Of a stretch of DNA of 22,605 nucleotides, positions 10,668 to 18,785 are shown one piece after another (position 1 is the first letter of the stretch; every line of letters begins with the position of its first letter). The stretch lies in the NCBI GenBank assembly GCA_958430865.1, contig CAUDNR010004371.1:31109-53713 (forward strand), given 5' to 3'. Below the pieces are notes generated by a model that saw only the letters and a list, made by a program, of their open reading frames with translations, was not told the DNA's origin and did no database searches. Made by a program: the position numbers and the translations under genes. The DNA comes from Entrophospora sp. SA101 (lineage: Eukaryota > Glomeromycota > Glomeromycetes > Entrophosporales > Entrophosporaceae).

Positions 10668-10702
10668 AGTAGATACATAATCTTTAAGATTATGTATCTA
10701 CT
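10668..10702. repeat. 35-nt near-perfect palindrome
   Basis: A 17-bp arm AGTAGATACATAATCTT (10668-10684), one T, then its exact reverse complement (10686-10702). The right arm shares GATTATGTATCTACT with the adjoining tandem units. Confidence 0.9.
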
Positions 10703-10725
10703 TAGCCAGGCTATATATCTACTAC

Positions 10726-10769
10726 GACTAGATTATGTATCTACTATGACTAGATTATGTATCTACTAG
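10726..10769. repeat. 22-bp tandem repeat, two near-identical units
   Basis: The unit begins GACTAGATTATGTATCTACT and occurs at 10726-10747 and 10748-10769, differing only at the last base. A degenerate unit (CTATATATCTACTAC, from 10711) precedes them and the palindrome arm is related, so the whole block 10668-10780 is one expanding motif. Confidence 0.85.
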
Positions 10770-10779
10770 GTAGATATAA

Positions 10780-11188
10780 CTATGGCTATGATCCTGGTAT
10801 GCGTGTGTTGGCACTCTTTCTTTTATTCGAAGTCATGTACATTGTTGTAGTTGCTGGCTTTTGATTGGTTCCCAAATGGTTTCCTTGCCCAAGGCTGAGG
10901 CATAACATGCTGATTGTGAGGGCTATGCCCGAACTGGATGCAAAGTATCCTGGTTTGCAAATCCGCAATGATGTAATTATTAATAAATTAGACTATTTTG
11001 TAACCAAATGGCGTATTGAATGAGTAGTCGAATAAATTGCCACAAAAACGTATAAATAGAACCTCTATCCTCCACTTTGGGCCAAAAAATTGATTCGTGA
11101 AAAAAAATACATATCTCTTATACCACATCTCTTATATCGCTATAAACAATGCATTTTCTAGGCGAACTGCCAGCTTTTTTAATTGTGG
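10780..11188. other. Stretch without a supportable gene
   Basis: Short open frames exist on the minus strand near 10786-10968 but lack family similarity I can recognise. Base composition here is less AT-rich than around ZIP4, which suggests old transposon-derived sequence. Confidence 0.4.
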
Positions 11189-11345
11189 GAGGTGAGGCAT
11201 GAAATGCCGAATTGGCAATCCGTATTTTGGCTTTATATGTTGCATTCGAATTCGAGGATGAGGCACAAAGTGCCGAAATAGCAATCTATATTTTGCCTTG
11301 CGCAACGTTTTTGATTTCCGGATTTGAGGCACATAGTGCAGAATT
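11189..11345. repeat. 66-bp degenerate tandem repeat, about 2.4 units
   Basis: TGAGGCA/TGAGGC recurs at 11193, 11259 and 11325, exactly 66 bp apart, each followed by a variant of AAAGTGCCGAA and then GCAATC. Because 66 is divisible by three, open frames persist on both strands. The minus-strand frame has a visible 22-residue period (RHFVPHP, RHFMPHL, LHYVPQI). It may be a coding minisatellite remnant. Confidence 0.75.
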
Positions 11346-11481
11346 TCATTTATTTGGTAGAACGCAAAAGCAAAATTTTTCTTACTTTTCCTATATATAA
11401 TTCTACCTTTGCGTCCTACCAAAAGTTTGCTAAAGTTTGCTATGTTTTGGATCTCTAGAAACCTTTCTCGCGTAGTCGATA

Positions 11482-11635
11482 CTTTTGGGTACTACCGATT
11501 CGAAAGAAAATTGGGTCATACTTTGGTGTATTACTAGATCGAAAAATTTATTGCTTTTGCGTACTACTGATTCAAAAAATTTATTCTTACTTTTGCGTAC
11601 TACCGAAAAAATCGAAAAATTTCGTGCTTTTGCGC
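11482..11635. repeat. Degenerate 32-39 bp tandem repeat
   Basis: Variants of CTTTTGCGTACTACCGA followed by a GAAAAATTT-like stretch recur at about 11482, 11521, 11553, 11590 and 11627. Spacing is irregular and units have diverged. Confidence 0.6.
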
Positions 11636-11763
11636 CATAATTCCATCACACGAATTTTTATTTAAAGTTTTGAATTTTCTATGTAATTTATACCTCTTTG
11701 TTTCACTCACCTACCTAGTTATAAAGTGTCTATAACGTGCATTCGTATAATCCACTTCTGCTT

Positions 11764-12651
11764 CCGGATACGATCGCAACCCTCTCACAAGAGGAGGACG
11801 ACGCTTCTCTTGAAACGATCTTGCTCAATCTTGTGATCTGCCAACTAAGTCTCAATGATTCTTTCAATAATCCAAAAGCTCATCTATGGAAGTGCAATCA
11901 TTAATTGAGTTTCAGGATTTAACAGACCTTGATTACAAGCCTAGTAATACAAATCATTTTTACTTTCGAAATCTACTTCCGTCCGATAAGACAGGGAAAA
12001 CTAATAATAAAGAAGACTATGATGACGATGTTTACAATAAAGGGTCATTTGAAAAAGATATTTCGCTTTTCGAAGCCTATCGTCCAGAAGTGATTAATTC
12101 TAAATATATATTTGGGTGGCAGAAAAAGGCTTTACAGTAATTGATCATCCTTCCGAAGTTTATGGAATGCCAGATGCACATGAATGTATTGACGGGAACT
12201 AGCCCCTTCGCTTAATTCTTGATATTGATGTGAGACAAAAACCCAATCCTACTAATCCTGAGCTTCCTTCTCTAGATGGTAAAAAAATTACTTGTGAAGA
12301 TTTGATATTTCAGATTTTAGATGATTGTGCAGGTATAGTATATTCCGCATTTGGTTGTGTGGTATCATTAAGTAATTTCGCCTTGGCAAGTTCATCAGAT
12401 GCAAATAAATGTAGCTGGCATATTATTTATCCTTATGCTTGATTTATTGATTATAGAGAACTTCAAAGTTTTACAAAAAAAGTTTCTGAAACAGTTGGTA
12501 AGCCATATTCCGAATTCATTGACATTGGACTTCCCAAGTCACGTTTTAGTCTATTACTTCTTGGATCAGCAAAAGGAGGCAGAGTTAAAAGACCTGCGAT
12601 CTCTTCAGTTAAAAATAGATTTCACAAGTTAGAAGATTATTTGGTTCAGCC
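11764..12651 (+). pseudogene. Decayed PrimPol/archaeo-eukaryotic primase-like gene, left part
   Basis: Coding can be followed in three frames. Frame one runs 11764-11904 (PDTIATLSQEEDDASLE and on). A second frame covers about 11886-12122 (FEAYRPEVINSKYIFGW). The third runs from 12125 onward and is broken by TAG 12200-12202 and TGA 12440-12442. Catalytic-type motifs of archaeo-eukaryotic primases are in order: ILDIDV (metal-binding DxD), CSWHIIYP (S-x-H motif), and FIDIGL followed by KSRFSLLLLGSAKGGR, which resembles the PrimPol motif III and the following basic patch. These enzymes start DNA synthesis. In fungi with many mobile elements such genes often sit with replication helicases, none of which is seen here. 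A 935-bp hAT element interrupts the gene at 12652, and a short continuation lies at 13595. Two frameshifts and two stops make it non-functional. Confidence 0.7.
12644..12651. repeat. Target-site duplication, left (GTTCAGCC)
   Basis: Eight bases directly before the hAT-type left end, repeated exactly at 13587-13594. Confidence 0.9.
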
Positions 12652-12890
12652 TAGAGATGAACAAATGGCGTATAGTTGAACACTGTACGATACTATATGA
12701 TACTTTACATATAGTACGTATAGTACGTATAGCTGTGTTGAAATTTGATTGGGTGATTTTCCAATGTAATACGAAACTGTATAATATGAAAAAAAAATAA
12801 TTTGGCTATTAAGATAAGCATAAATCTTTAATTTATTCAACCTACACTTTTTTAGGTTTTATTTATGAATAATTGGTTATATTGAATGAG

Positions 12891-13142
12891 TTAAATATCA
12901 TAAAAGTCAAAACTGCTTTCATTTTTATTTGATTCTCCAATAAAATTTTCATCAGCTTCTTTGATGAAATCTTCAATTATGCTGTAATTTATTTGTACAC
13001 TAAGTATTTGAAGTATTAAAATGTTCTCCAAAATAATTTCTTTTAATTTGAATTGTGGCATTTGGACAAAGACGTAAATGTTTTTCACATCTAGATATTG
13101 AACTAGAACATTAATATTAAAATGTTGCCAAATTGTGGGCAA
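12891..13142 (-). CDS. Uncharacterised 83-aa frame inside the hAT element
   Basis: A minus-strand open frame ending at TAA 12891-12893 with the C-terminus ESSFDFYDI. It has no good ATG; the segment LPTIWQHFNINVLV begins near its 5' end. It lies 39 bases after the stop of the small zinc-ribbon frame on the same strand, so both may be remnants of one captured gene. A link to the end of a hAT transposase is possible but I cannot support it. It may be a chance frame. Confidence 0.25.
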   Translation of the reverse strand: MPTIWQHFNINVLVQYLDVKNIYVFVQMPQFKLKEIILENILILQILSVQINYSIIEDFIKEADENFIGESNKNESSFDFYDI

Positions 13143-13181
13143 GTTTAAAATATATGAATCTGATTCATTTTGTCAACTTCA

Positions 13182-13334
13182 TTAAACAAATTTCTCCTCA
13201 CACTTCCCACACACTCCATTTTTCTCACCTAATTTCTTAACTAACTTCCCACACTCCTCACATCTAACTCGCTTGGTCTCTGGCTTGAGGATGAAATAAT
13301 TTTCGATGAAATGAACATTAAACAAAGTGAACAT
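13182..13334 (-). CDS. Small zinc-ribbon-like ORF (50 aa) inside the hAT element
   Basis: ATG is at 13332-13334 and TAA at 13182-13184. The second half reads RCEECGKLVKKLG then NGVCGKCEEKFV: two C-x2-C pairs 15 residues apart, the layout of a zinc ribbon. The N-terminal half is the coding end of the adjacent minisatellite, and the same frame stays open upstream for more than 25 further codons apart from a single TGA, so the ORF is probably the tail of a longer decayed frame. Binding of zinc is inferred from the Cys spacing only. Confidence 0.45.
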   Translation of the reverse strand: MFTLFNVHFIENYFILKPETKRVRCEECGKLVKKLGEKNGVCGKCEEKFV

Positions 13335-13425
13335 TCAATGAAACAAACTTTCAACAAAATGAACATTTGACAAAATGAACTTTTGATGAAACAAACTTTC
13401 AATGAAATGGGTGTCAATGAAATGA
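13305..13425. repeat. Minisatellite of about 15-16 bp units
   Basis: Runs of (T)CAATGAAACAAACTT and TGACAAAATGAACTT variants repeat about eight times. On the minus strand the units encode HFIESLF-like repeats in phase with the zinc-ribbon frame. Confidence 0.75.
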
Positions 13426-13586
13426 TTATTGTGAGAAGAGTATTAATTAATTTTTATGTGTAACATCACATCTATTATTTGGCAATAACCTAAACAGGAA
13501 TTGATTTACATTTACTACTATATTTTTCTAGAACTATACGCACTATACATATCACTATACATATAGTACTGATCTGCCCATCTCTA

Positions 13587-13594
13587 GTTCAGCC
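13587..13594. repeat. Target-site duplication, right (GTTCAGCC)
   Basis: Exact copy of 12644-12651 directly after the hAT right end. Confidence 0.9.
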
Positions 13595-13678
13595 TAAAGC
13601 AAATTGTTCTCTAATCTGGTCATAAACCTTTTCTTCTGAGAAGTCTGCAGAGGAAAAATTCCAACCTATCAAATATTA
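13595..13678 (+). pseudogene. Primase-like pseudogene, continuation after the hAT insertion
   Basis: Joined across one target-site copy, the frame continues from LEDYLVQP into KANCSLIWS, then TAA (13622-13624), then TFSSEKSAEEKFQPIKY and a further TAA. Codon phase is kept across the join. Beyond 13678 no related coding is seen. Confidence 0.55.
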
Positions 13679-13683
13679 AGATG

Positions 13684-13976
13684 CTTTAGTCATCAGGAAA
13701 ATGGGTACAAATATTATGTGTATATAATACGCAATTGCAGGGATTAAGCATATAATATCATCAGGAAATTTTTTCTGATGCAAATTTGTGTAATATTATG
13801 GGGCCCACTGTAAACTTACATAAATAGTGTAATATTATGCAAAAATTACGCAAAAATTACGCAATTATTACATTCAGTGTAAATATTATGTCCTTTTTAT
13901 GTGTAATATTACGACATTTCATATTAAAACTTACAGATGTAATATTATGGCGGGAAAAGTTTCCTGATGATCTTTA
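13684..13976. mobile_element. Inverted-repeat element of about 283 bp (MITE-like)
   Basis: TCATCAGGAAA (13690-13700) is mirrored by TTTCCTGATGA (13960-13970). Taking one more base on each side gives an element at 13689-13971 flanked by CTTTA (13684-13688 and 13972-13976). The inside carries at least four copies of a TGTAATATTAYG-like motif and an internal copy of the end (CATCAGGAAA at 13762, facing TTTTCTGATG), so it may be composite. The 5-bp flank could be chance in AT-rich DNA. No coding is seen. Confidence 0.6.
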
Positions 13977-14158
13977 TTGCTCTTTGGCTTTAAGTCTTGT
14001 GCAAAAGAAACACCCAACCTTAAATCAGTCATAAAATTAATGCAATTATTGGTAATTATTGTGGGTATACCATAAAAAGTAAATGAAAAAAAAAAATAGG
14101 ACATAAGGAACAGCAAGTTTGGGAGTATTCATACTAAACTAACCACTGACCATATAAG
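13977..14158. other. Short stretch without a gene
   Basis: Nothing recognisable apart from an A-run at 14086-14097. Confidence 0.4.
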
Positions 14159-14329
14159 GGTATTGGTTTTGGAGATAAAGGTGGACCAATGCTTCTGCCA
14201 TATAAGCCAAAGACAGCCGACAAGGTTCAGGAACTCCTTGATGTAATAGATGATCCTGTTATTGAAGAGAATCAAGCTCTGACTCCAATTCCAATTCCAA
14301 TTATATTGCAGAAGCAGATTATGTTGTAA
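14159..14329 (+). pseudogene. Coding remnant, 56 codons, unknown
   Basis: An open frame beginning GIGFGDKGGPMLLPYKPKTA and ending at TAA 14327-14329 after a PIPIPI stretch. Codon usage and composition look coding, but there is no start codon and no partner exon was identified. It may be the 3' exon of a lost element gene. I do not recognise it. Confidence 0.35.
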
Positions 14330-14396
14330 AGTAATCCGTATGGAAAAAAATTGTCCTATATTAAGTATTTGAAAAATCTAAATCAAAAAATAATGT

Positions 14397-14690
14397 TTAG
14401 CTTTGTCCATTGGTTGGATTGGGGCACTCTGCACTGAGACAAATATCAGCAAAGCAGGCACGGCCAGTTTTTTTACTTTCATGCCAGACATGCTTATAAA
14501 TTCCATTATGAATCCTACATATTCTAGTATGAGAGTTGGTTAGCTTGTAACAAATAGAGCACAATTTTTTGGGACGTGATCTGAAATCTCTAGAGCATCC
14601 TGTGCTATGCCAGCATCCTTTCCCACAGATTGTTCCATCACTCTTGATATTGGCAGGATAGATGATGTTCCATACAAGGTAATTTCGATA
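14397..14690 (-). pseudogene. Cys/His-rich gene fragment, probably from a mobile element
   Basis: A minus-strand frame open for 97 codons and ending at TAA 14397-14399. It lacks a start codon and has a TAA directly upstream. Its Cys/His pattern is dense: ICGKGCWHSTGCSRDF, then LCSICYKLTNSHTRICRIH, then ACFADICLSAECPNP. At least ten Cys plus several His in about 75 residues suggests a zinc-binding module such as those found in eukaryotic transposases. The family is not identified. Confidence 0.5.
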
Positions 14691-14890
14691 TTATTGTGTG
14701 TTAAACTTTCCTTCACTTTTTATTACAGGTAAATTGGATTCAAAATGTGAAATATATTCCAAGACCACTTAACTGAATGTCTACTTGGATCTCTCATTTG
14801 GAGCAGTCATATTTCCTGAGATCTAGAGCATTGTGTACTCCACAGGTATTTAATTTCGAATTTGAAAGAATATATTTCATACATAGTCAT
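14691..14890. other. Short stretch without a supportable gene
   Basis: A GT...AG intron-like segment (14679-14728, ending TTTATTACAG) lies on the plus strand, but the flanking frames are too short to call exons. Confidence 0.3.
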
Positions 14891-15160
14891 AGTTACTTCT
14901 AAGGTTTCTGGTCGAAACTGCTTCTATTAGTAGCCGAAATTGCCCAAATACTTTGAGCAAAAATTATTTTTTTATAAGCCCAAACTACTTTTTGTTATTA
15001 GCTGAAATTGGGCGAAATTATTTTAAAGTTGTTTAAGTTAAAACAAGTTGATTCATATAGTTTTTTAATGTTCATGCTTTTAGAAATGCTGAGAAGCCCA
15101 AATTGCCCAAACTAGTTTGGGCTTTGAGAAACAGTTGGACTAGAAACCTTAGTTACTTCT
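14891..15160. mobile_element. 250-bp inverted-repeat element with 10-bp target duplication (MULE/MITE-like)
   Basis: The element at 14901-15150 begins AAGGTTTCTGGTCGAAACTG. Its other end, reverse-complemented, begins AAGGTTTCTAGTCCAACTG. It is flanked on both sides by AGTTACTTCT (14891-14900, 15151-15160). Ten-base duplications fit Mutator-like elements (usually 9-11 bp). Inside lies a perfect 18-bp palindrome GCCCAAACTAGTTTGGGC (15105-15122) plus several GCCCAAA motifs. There is no coding capacity. It sits about 55 bp before the gene at 15216. Confidence 0.8.
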
Positions 15161-15215
15161 ACTACTTCTACCTACTATTAGAATGTCTGCATAAAAAAAT
15201 ATGGATTAACCTCAG

Positions 15216-17047
15216 ATGGACTCATCTCAGCTAAGTGCATATGCCAATGAATTCTGCACTAAAATTTCTGACTGGTGCATTTGTAAAAATGCAAGAACCC
15301 ATCATTGCGATCTCAAGTTCAGTCCAGAACAACAAAGTAAACCAGTTACTGTGAGGAATAAAGCTCAAGAAATTATGGAATCTACTGATCCAATTGGCGA
15401 AGCATCTTTCACAATTTTCCTTGATAGTATATATGTGACACCAGCAATTGATTTACAATATAAATGTCTTCAGCATGAGCTACATGAAAAGGGAGTTTCT
15501 GAAGAAATTATCAATGCTACACTAGATGATTACATCACTTGGGAATCAAACAAGAAGCAAAATGCAGATCATAAACTTCATGCAAGAACCAGAATTTCTC
15601 CTCCCAAACATTTTAGTTTGGAATCTATAAATGCAAGAATCCAAAGCTATGATACTGCTAAATCACCTGACATTCAAGCTCTTGCAGATGTAATGGTCAG
15701 TGTAAAAAAGAGAGAGCTGGTCATGAAAAGGCTATGTGGGGAAGAATTGAAACAGAACTCCAGAATGTAAAGGCAGAAAACCTTGAATATGATCATCCTT
15801 TATGTTTGGGAGTACTTGATATTACATCGGAGCCATTCACAAATATGCCTCAATTGTTTTGTGATGTTTTTTGAAAACCATTTCAAAAATATAGATTAAA
15901 CGAAAATGGAATGATAAAGGACATGCATGAGAAGTATATTCAGGACAAAGAAGCAAAGAATAGTTCAGATGAGTTTGAGAATTTAAGCAATGTTGAATAT
16001 GGGAAATGGTTGGATCAGCCCAAAAAACTACAAGAAATAACAAGACAATTATTGGAAGCATTGTTAGTCTATTATTTTTTTTTTTTTTTCATAGAAAGTA
16101 ATCTATAATTATTAGAAATCAATTAACAATATTTCTTATAGGGGTAGAATTTGGAGATTGCCAAATTATGGATCATTTATTGCAAATGGAAAACCACAGA
16201 TAAATGAGGGTTCGTATGTATGCGAGGTAATTGGATTGCTATTGAATATTGTAATGTGCAATTTACCAGGAAATCCGATTGCTTGGGGTTTATGGTAAGC
16301 CTGAAATGTTGCTTTTTAATGGTTGATGGGTAATATTGTTAATGTAATTTTTCTGAAATAAGGGGTGAAGAGGTAAGCTTGGCTAATGCATTATGAAAGG
16401 GATCTTGAAAAATTGCACAAAGGGCTGATTTCATGGCAGTTGTGCAGTTGAGGAATAATGCAAAATTGGAGATTGTATACCTTGAAACTGGTTGCCCTAA
16501 TTCTAATTGACTTAAGTGTCAGTGAGACCACAAAAAATTAATATGTTTCTCAAAGGATTCTGTTGATACTACAAAAAAAGAGTCCAAACTTAAAAGGGTA
16601 TTCAACCAGCCATCTATAAGGCACTTGTTGAGCATTTTTACAATCAATATTGCAGGTATATGATTTAAAATTCCCTTTCAGAAATTGAGTATTTTGATAA
16701 TTCATCAGTGGACAAATTTTATAGGTGATGTGATGGAACTTTATGCTATGCATAAGGGTTCAGGTATCCTTAAGTATTGTCTGATTGAACAAGCATCAAT
16801 CCCTTTGCACATAACATCGCCAAGTGGTGTTTACTCACTTATCCACATGTTGCTAACTTTTAGGGTAGGCCTTTTTTTTCTCTTTATGAGTATGTAATGG
16901 TAAAAAAATACTATTATTATTCCTTTCAGACCGCAATCACATGTACTTTATTTAAGATTACACATCATTCTGAAGAAAGGGGATAGTGATTTTAGTGAAG
17001 AAGAAGGTCAAACAACTACTATGACACCTGAAAGTTCACCTTATTAA
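15216..17047 (+). pseudogene. Decayed multi-exon mobile-element gene of an expanded fungal family
   Basis: Starts at ATG 15216 with MDSSQLSAYANEFCTKISD. One frameshift near 15705-15720 separates ISPPKHFSLESINARIQSYD from AMWGRIETELQNVKAENLE. Introns at 16063-16141, 16295-16362 and one ending TTTATAG before GDVMELYAMHKG keep the frame. Further blocks are RIWRLPNYGSFIANGKPQ, RADFMAVVQL and HITSPSGVYSLIHMLLTF, ending with an acidic tail and TAA 17045-17047. In-frame stops are TGA at 15872, 16394, 16406, 16508 and 16523. From memory this belongs to a large uncharacterised family repeated hundreds of times in arbuscular mycorrhizal fungi; its biochemical role is not known to me. A relic of the same family lies at 10338-10394. 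AATAAA follows at 17057. Confidence 0.65.
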
Positions 17048-17056
17048 TGTATTACA

Positions 17057-17062
17057 AATAAA
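17057..17062 (+). terminator. Possible poly(A) signal of the decayed gene at 15216
   Basis: AATAAA lies 10 bp after the last stop codon. Confidence 0.35.
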
Positions 17063-17125
17063 AATATGAGTCAGAGACTTTATGCTCTGCATATTAATTT
17101 TATTTCCGGAGGTAGATCAGCTGAC

Positions 17126-17748
17126 TTATTCTAGATATGGGCACCTAGCTGACTTTTTAATGAAAACTTCATGTAATTGTTGAGGAGAGATATTCGGAAA
17201 TAATGGAAGTCTCTCTCTGGTAAACCAAATTTTCTTTACCCTCACTTTGTGAAATTTTTGTACTATCATACCTGGATCATCTTCTAAGGGACCATGAAAT
17301 TTCTCAAATTTTTGGAGATATACTCTTACATTTTTATCAGCTTTGTCCACCTTTTATTGGTTAGTATAACCAAGTTCTTCCTGAATTGTCATTATATACT
17401 CTTCTAAATATAAAGCAAATTATATAATTTCAAAAGTGATAAATCAGTGGAAGCTTTATTGCTTTGATTTGCCAGATTATTATACCTTTCCACTGCTAGA
17501 ATGGGATTGCCATCAACATCAAGATTTTTCTGTATTGATATTAAATCCCCCACCAAATGTAATAATAACTTATATGAATCAACAAGTGTTTTGCCTCTGG
17601 ACTTGTGTATTCTTACATGATTTATATTGCCATTAATACTGAGTTTTTCTTGAATTGCTATTATATCCTTCTTCTTATATAAAAACACTTCATATAATTG
17701 AGCAAGTGTTTTGCTTTGACCAGATTTATCATTAGTATTACTTATCAT
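17126..17748 (-). pseudogene. Degenerate minus-strand gene with repeated helical units
   Basis: Coding on the minus strand starts near 17748 (MISNTNDKSGQSKTLAQ) and contains three related units: LYEVFLYKKKDIIAIQEKL, YKLLLHLVGDLISIQKNL and LYNLLY followed, after a frameshift near 17405, by EEYIMTIQEELGYTNQ. A TAA (17354-17356) interrupts, then VRVYLQKFEKFHGPLED leads to the last stop at 17126. The shared pattern L-Y/L-x2-L-L ... I-x-I-Q-x-x-L, repeated about every 35-45 residues, suggests short helical hairpins. I do not recognise the family. One frameshift and one stop make it a pseudogene. Confidence 0.5.
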
Positions 17749-17833
17749 ATTTGTTATAATAAAATAATATGTTTAATGCAGAAAATAATCATGTAGATGT
17801 ACAAATTTAGTAGAGAAAGCACAAGGTGCTACA

Positions 17834-17889
17834 GTGTGGATCATCTATACTCAAAAGTTAAAATTTTTGAAATATTATGTGATCCACAC
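17834..17889. repeat. 10-bp inverted repeat, possible element end
   Basis: GTGTGGATCA (17834-17843) pairs with TGATCCACAC (17880-17889) across 36 bp. It is preceded by TACA, which fits the end of a Tc1/mariner-type element (TA then CAGTG), but no distal end was found. Confidence 0.45.
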
Positions 17890-18088
17890 ATTGGATTTTT
17901 AAAAACTCGCCACCATTCAATTTGGCTTTAAAAAGGGGAGTCTATTAATCTAAAAAAAAAAATGTCTCAAATTTTCTTTTTCATAGATTTTTTAAATTTG
18001 AAAGTTATGCTCAGAAGTGCAACAATAATTTTCGTGTCACGCTATTTTGAATCTCACGACCAAATTTAGTAATGATTTTCTTTAGATG

Positions 18089-18198
18089 TACAGTCAAGCC
18101 TCGTTTCAACGAATCTTGTTTCAACGAATTTTTGTTTCAACGAATTTTGATCTTGTCCCCTTTTTTTATTAATTAAAAATTTTCGTTTCAACGAATTT
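18089..18198 (+). mobile_element. Solo end of a pogo/Tigger-like element
   Basis: TA followed by CAGTCAAGCCTCGTTTCAAC matches the look of pogo-family terminal repeats (CAGT...CCTCG...AACGAA) next to a TA target. The motif GTTTCAACGAAT occurs four times (from 18103, 18118, 18134 and 18185). No reverse-complement partner is seen nearby, so this is an isolated end or a deleted element. Confidence 0.6.
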
Positions 18199-18785
18199 TT
18201 ATATATATATCAGTCGTGGGACATGTCACAGGGAGTGTAATTTCATATGTGAAATTAAAATTTCAAATTTGTGTAACTAATCGAAGTTTAAAAATATCTC
18301 GACTTTTTAATAATAAACTTGAACTTCACTATTAAGATAAAAAGAAACTACACCATTTAAGCTTTCTAACCATATATTTTTATATCTAAGAACGCTCCCT
18401 ATATAAAGCTATGGCTATTTAAAAGTAGTGGTGTTTTTTCACTTCAAGGCTGTGATTATCTACCAATATCGCTTTTAAATGCTTGATAGTAACAGACAAG
18501 GTGCAGAATACTTTAAGCTTTAATATGGGTATTACTTTATATGGGGCTTTGGTTAATAAGTTTTAGAGAGGTTCACGAAAAACTTTTTCAGAGGCTTTTA
18601 ATATTATTCACATAAAGATCATTCACTGAATCTTTTTTACAATTGACAAAAAAAAAATGAATAAATTGAATGACCAAGTATGTCAATTATTTAAAATAAT
18701 AAATTCTATAGGTGTATTATTTATTTGATGAATTAGAAATAAAAAAAAAAATTTTATTATTTGAACTAATGGAAATATTAAAAAG

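Larger units (their letters stand above)
12652..13586. mobile_element. Non-autonomous hAT-type element, 935 bp
   Basis: Left end TAGAGATGAACAAAT, right end (reverse complement) TAGAGATGGGCAGAT: 12 of 15 bases match and all three differences are A/G. The first bases are typical of hAT terminal repeats and the 8-bp duplication GTTCAGCC on both sides is the hAT length. Subterminal GTATAGT-like repeats occur near both ends (12671-12732, 13536-13570). Removing the element and one duplication rejoins the primase reading frame, which proves insertion after that gene arrived. No transposase is recognisable inside, only the small minus-strand frames listed separately. It must have moved using an enzyme supplied elsewhere. 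Confidence 0.9.
17749..18785. other. Gene-free kilobase with transposon ends
   Basis: No coding frame is supported. It holds an inverted repeat at 17834-17889 and a pogo-like end at 18089. Another end-like sequence at 18211 (CAGTCGTGGGACATGTCAC) was seen without a partner. Confidence 0.5.

Noticed and set aside
10668..10769. Repeats considered as a CRISPR-like array
   Set aside because: Units are directly adjacent without spacers and the setting is eukaryotic.
10786..10968. Minus-strand 60-codon frame with PGYFASSSGIALTISM
   Set aside because: No recognisable family, no supporting exon and no splice signals; treated as chance.
15872..16525. TGA read as an amino acid (alternative code) in the gene at 15216
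   Set aside because: Intact genes in the window (WDR89, ZIP4) have no in-frame TGA, and the gene also has a frameshift, so decay is simpler.
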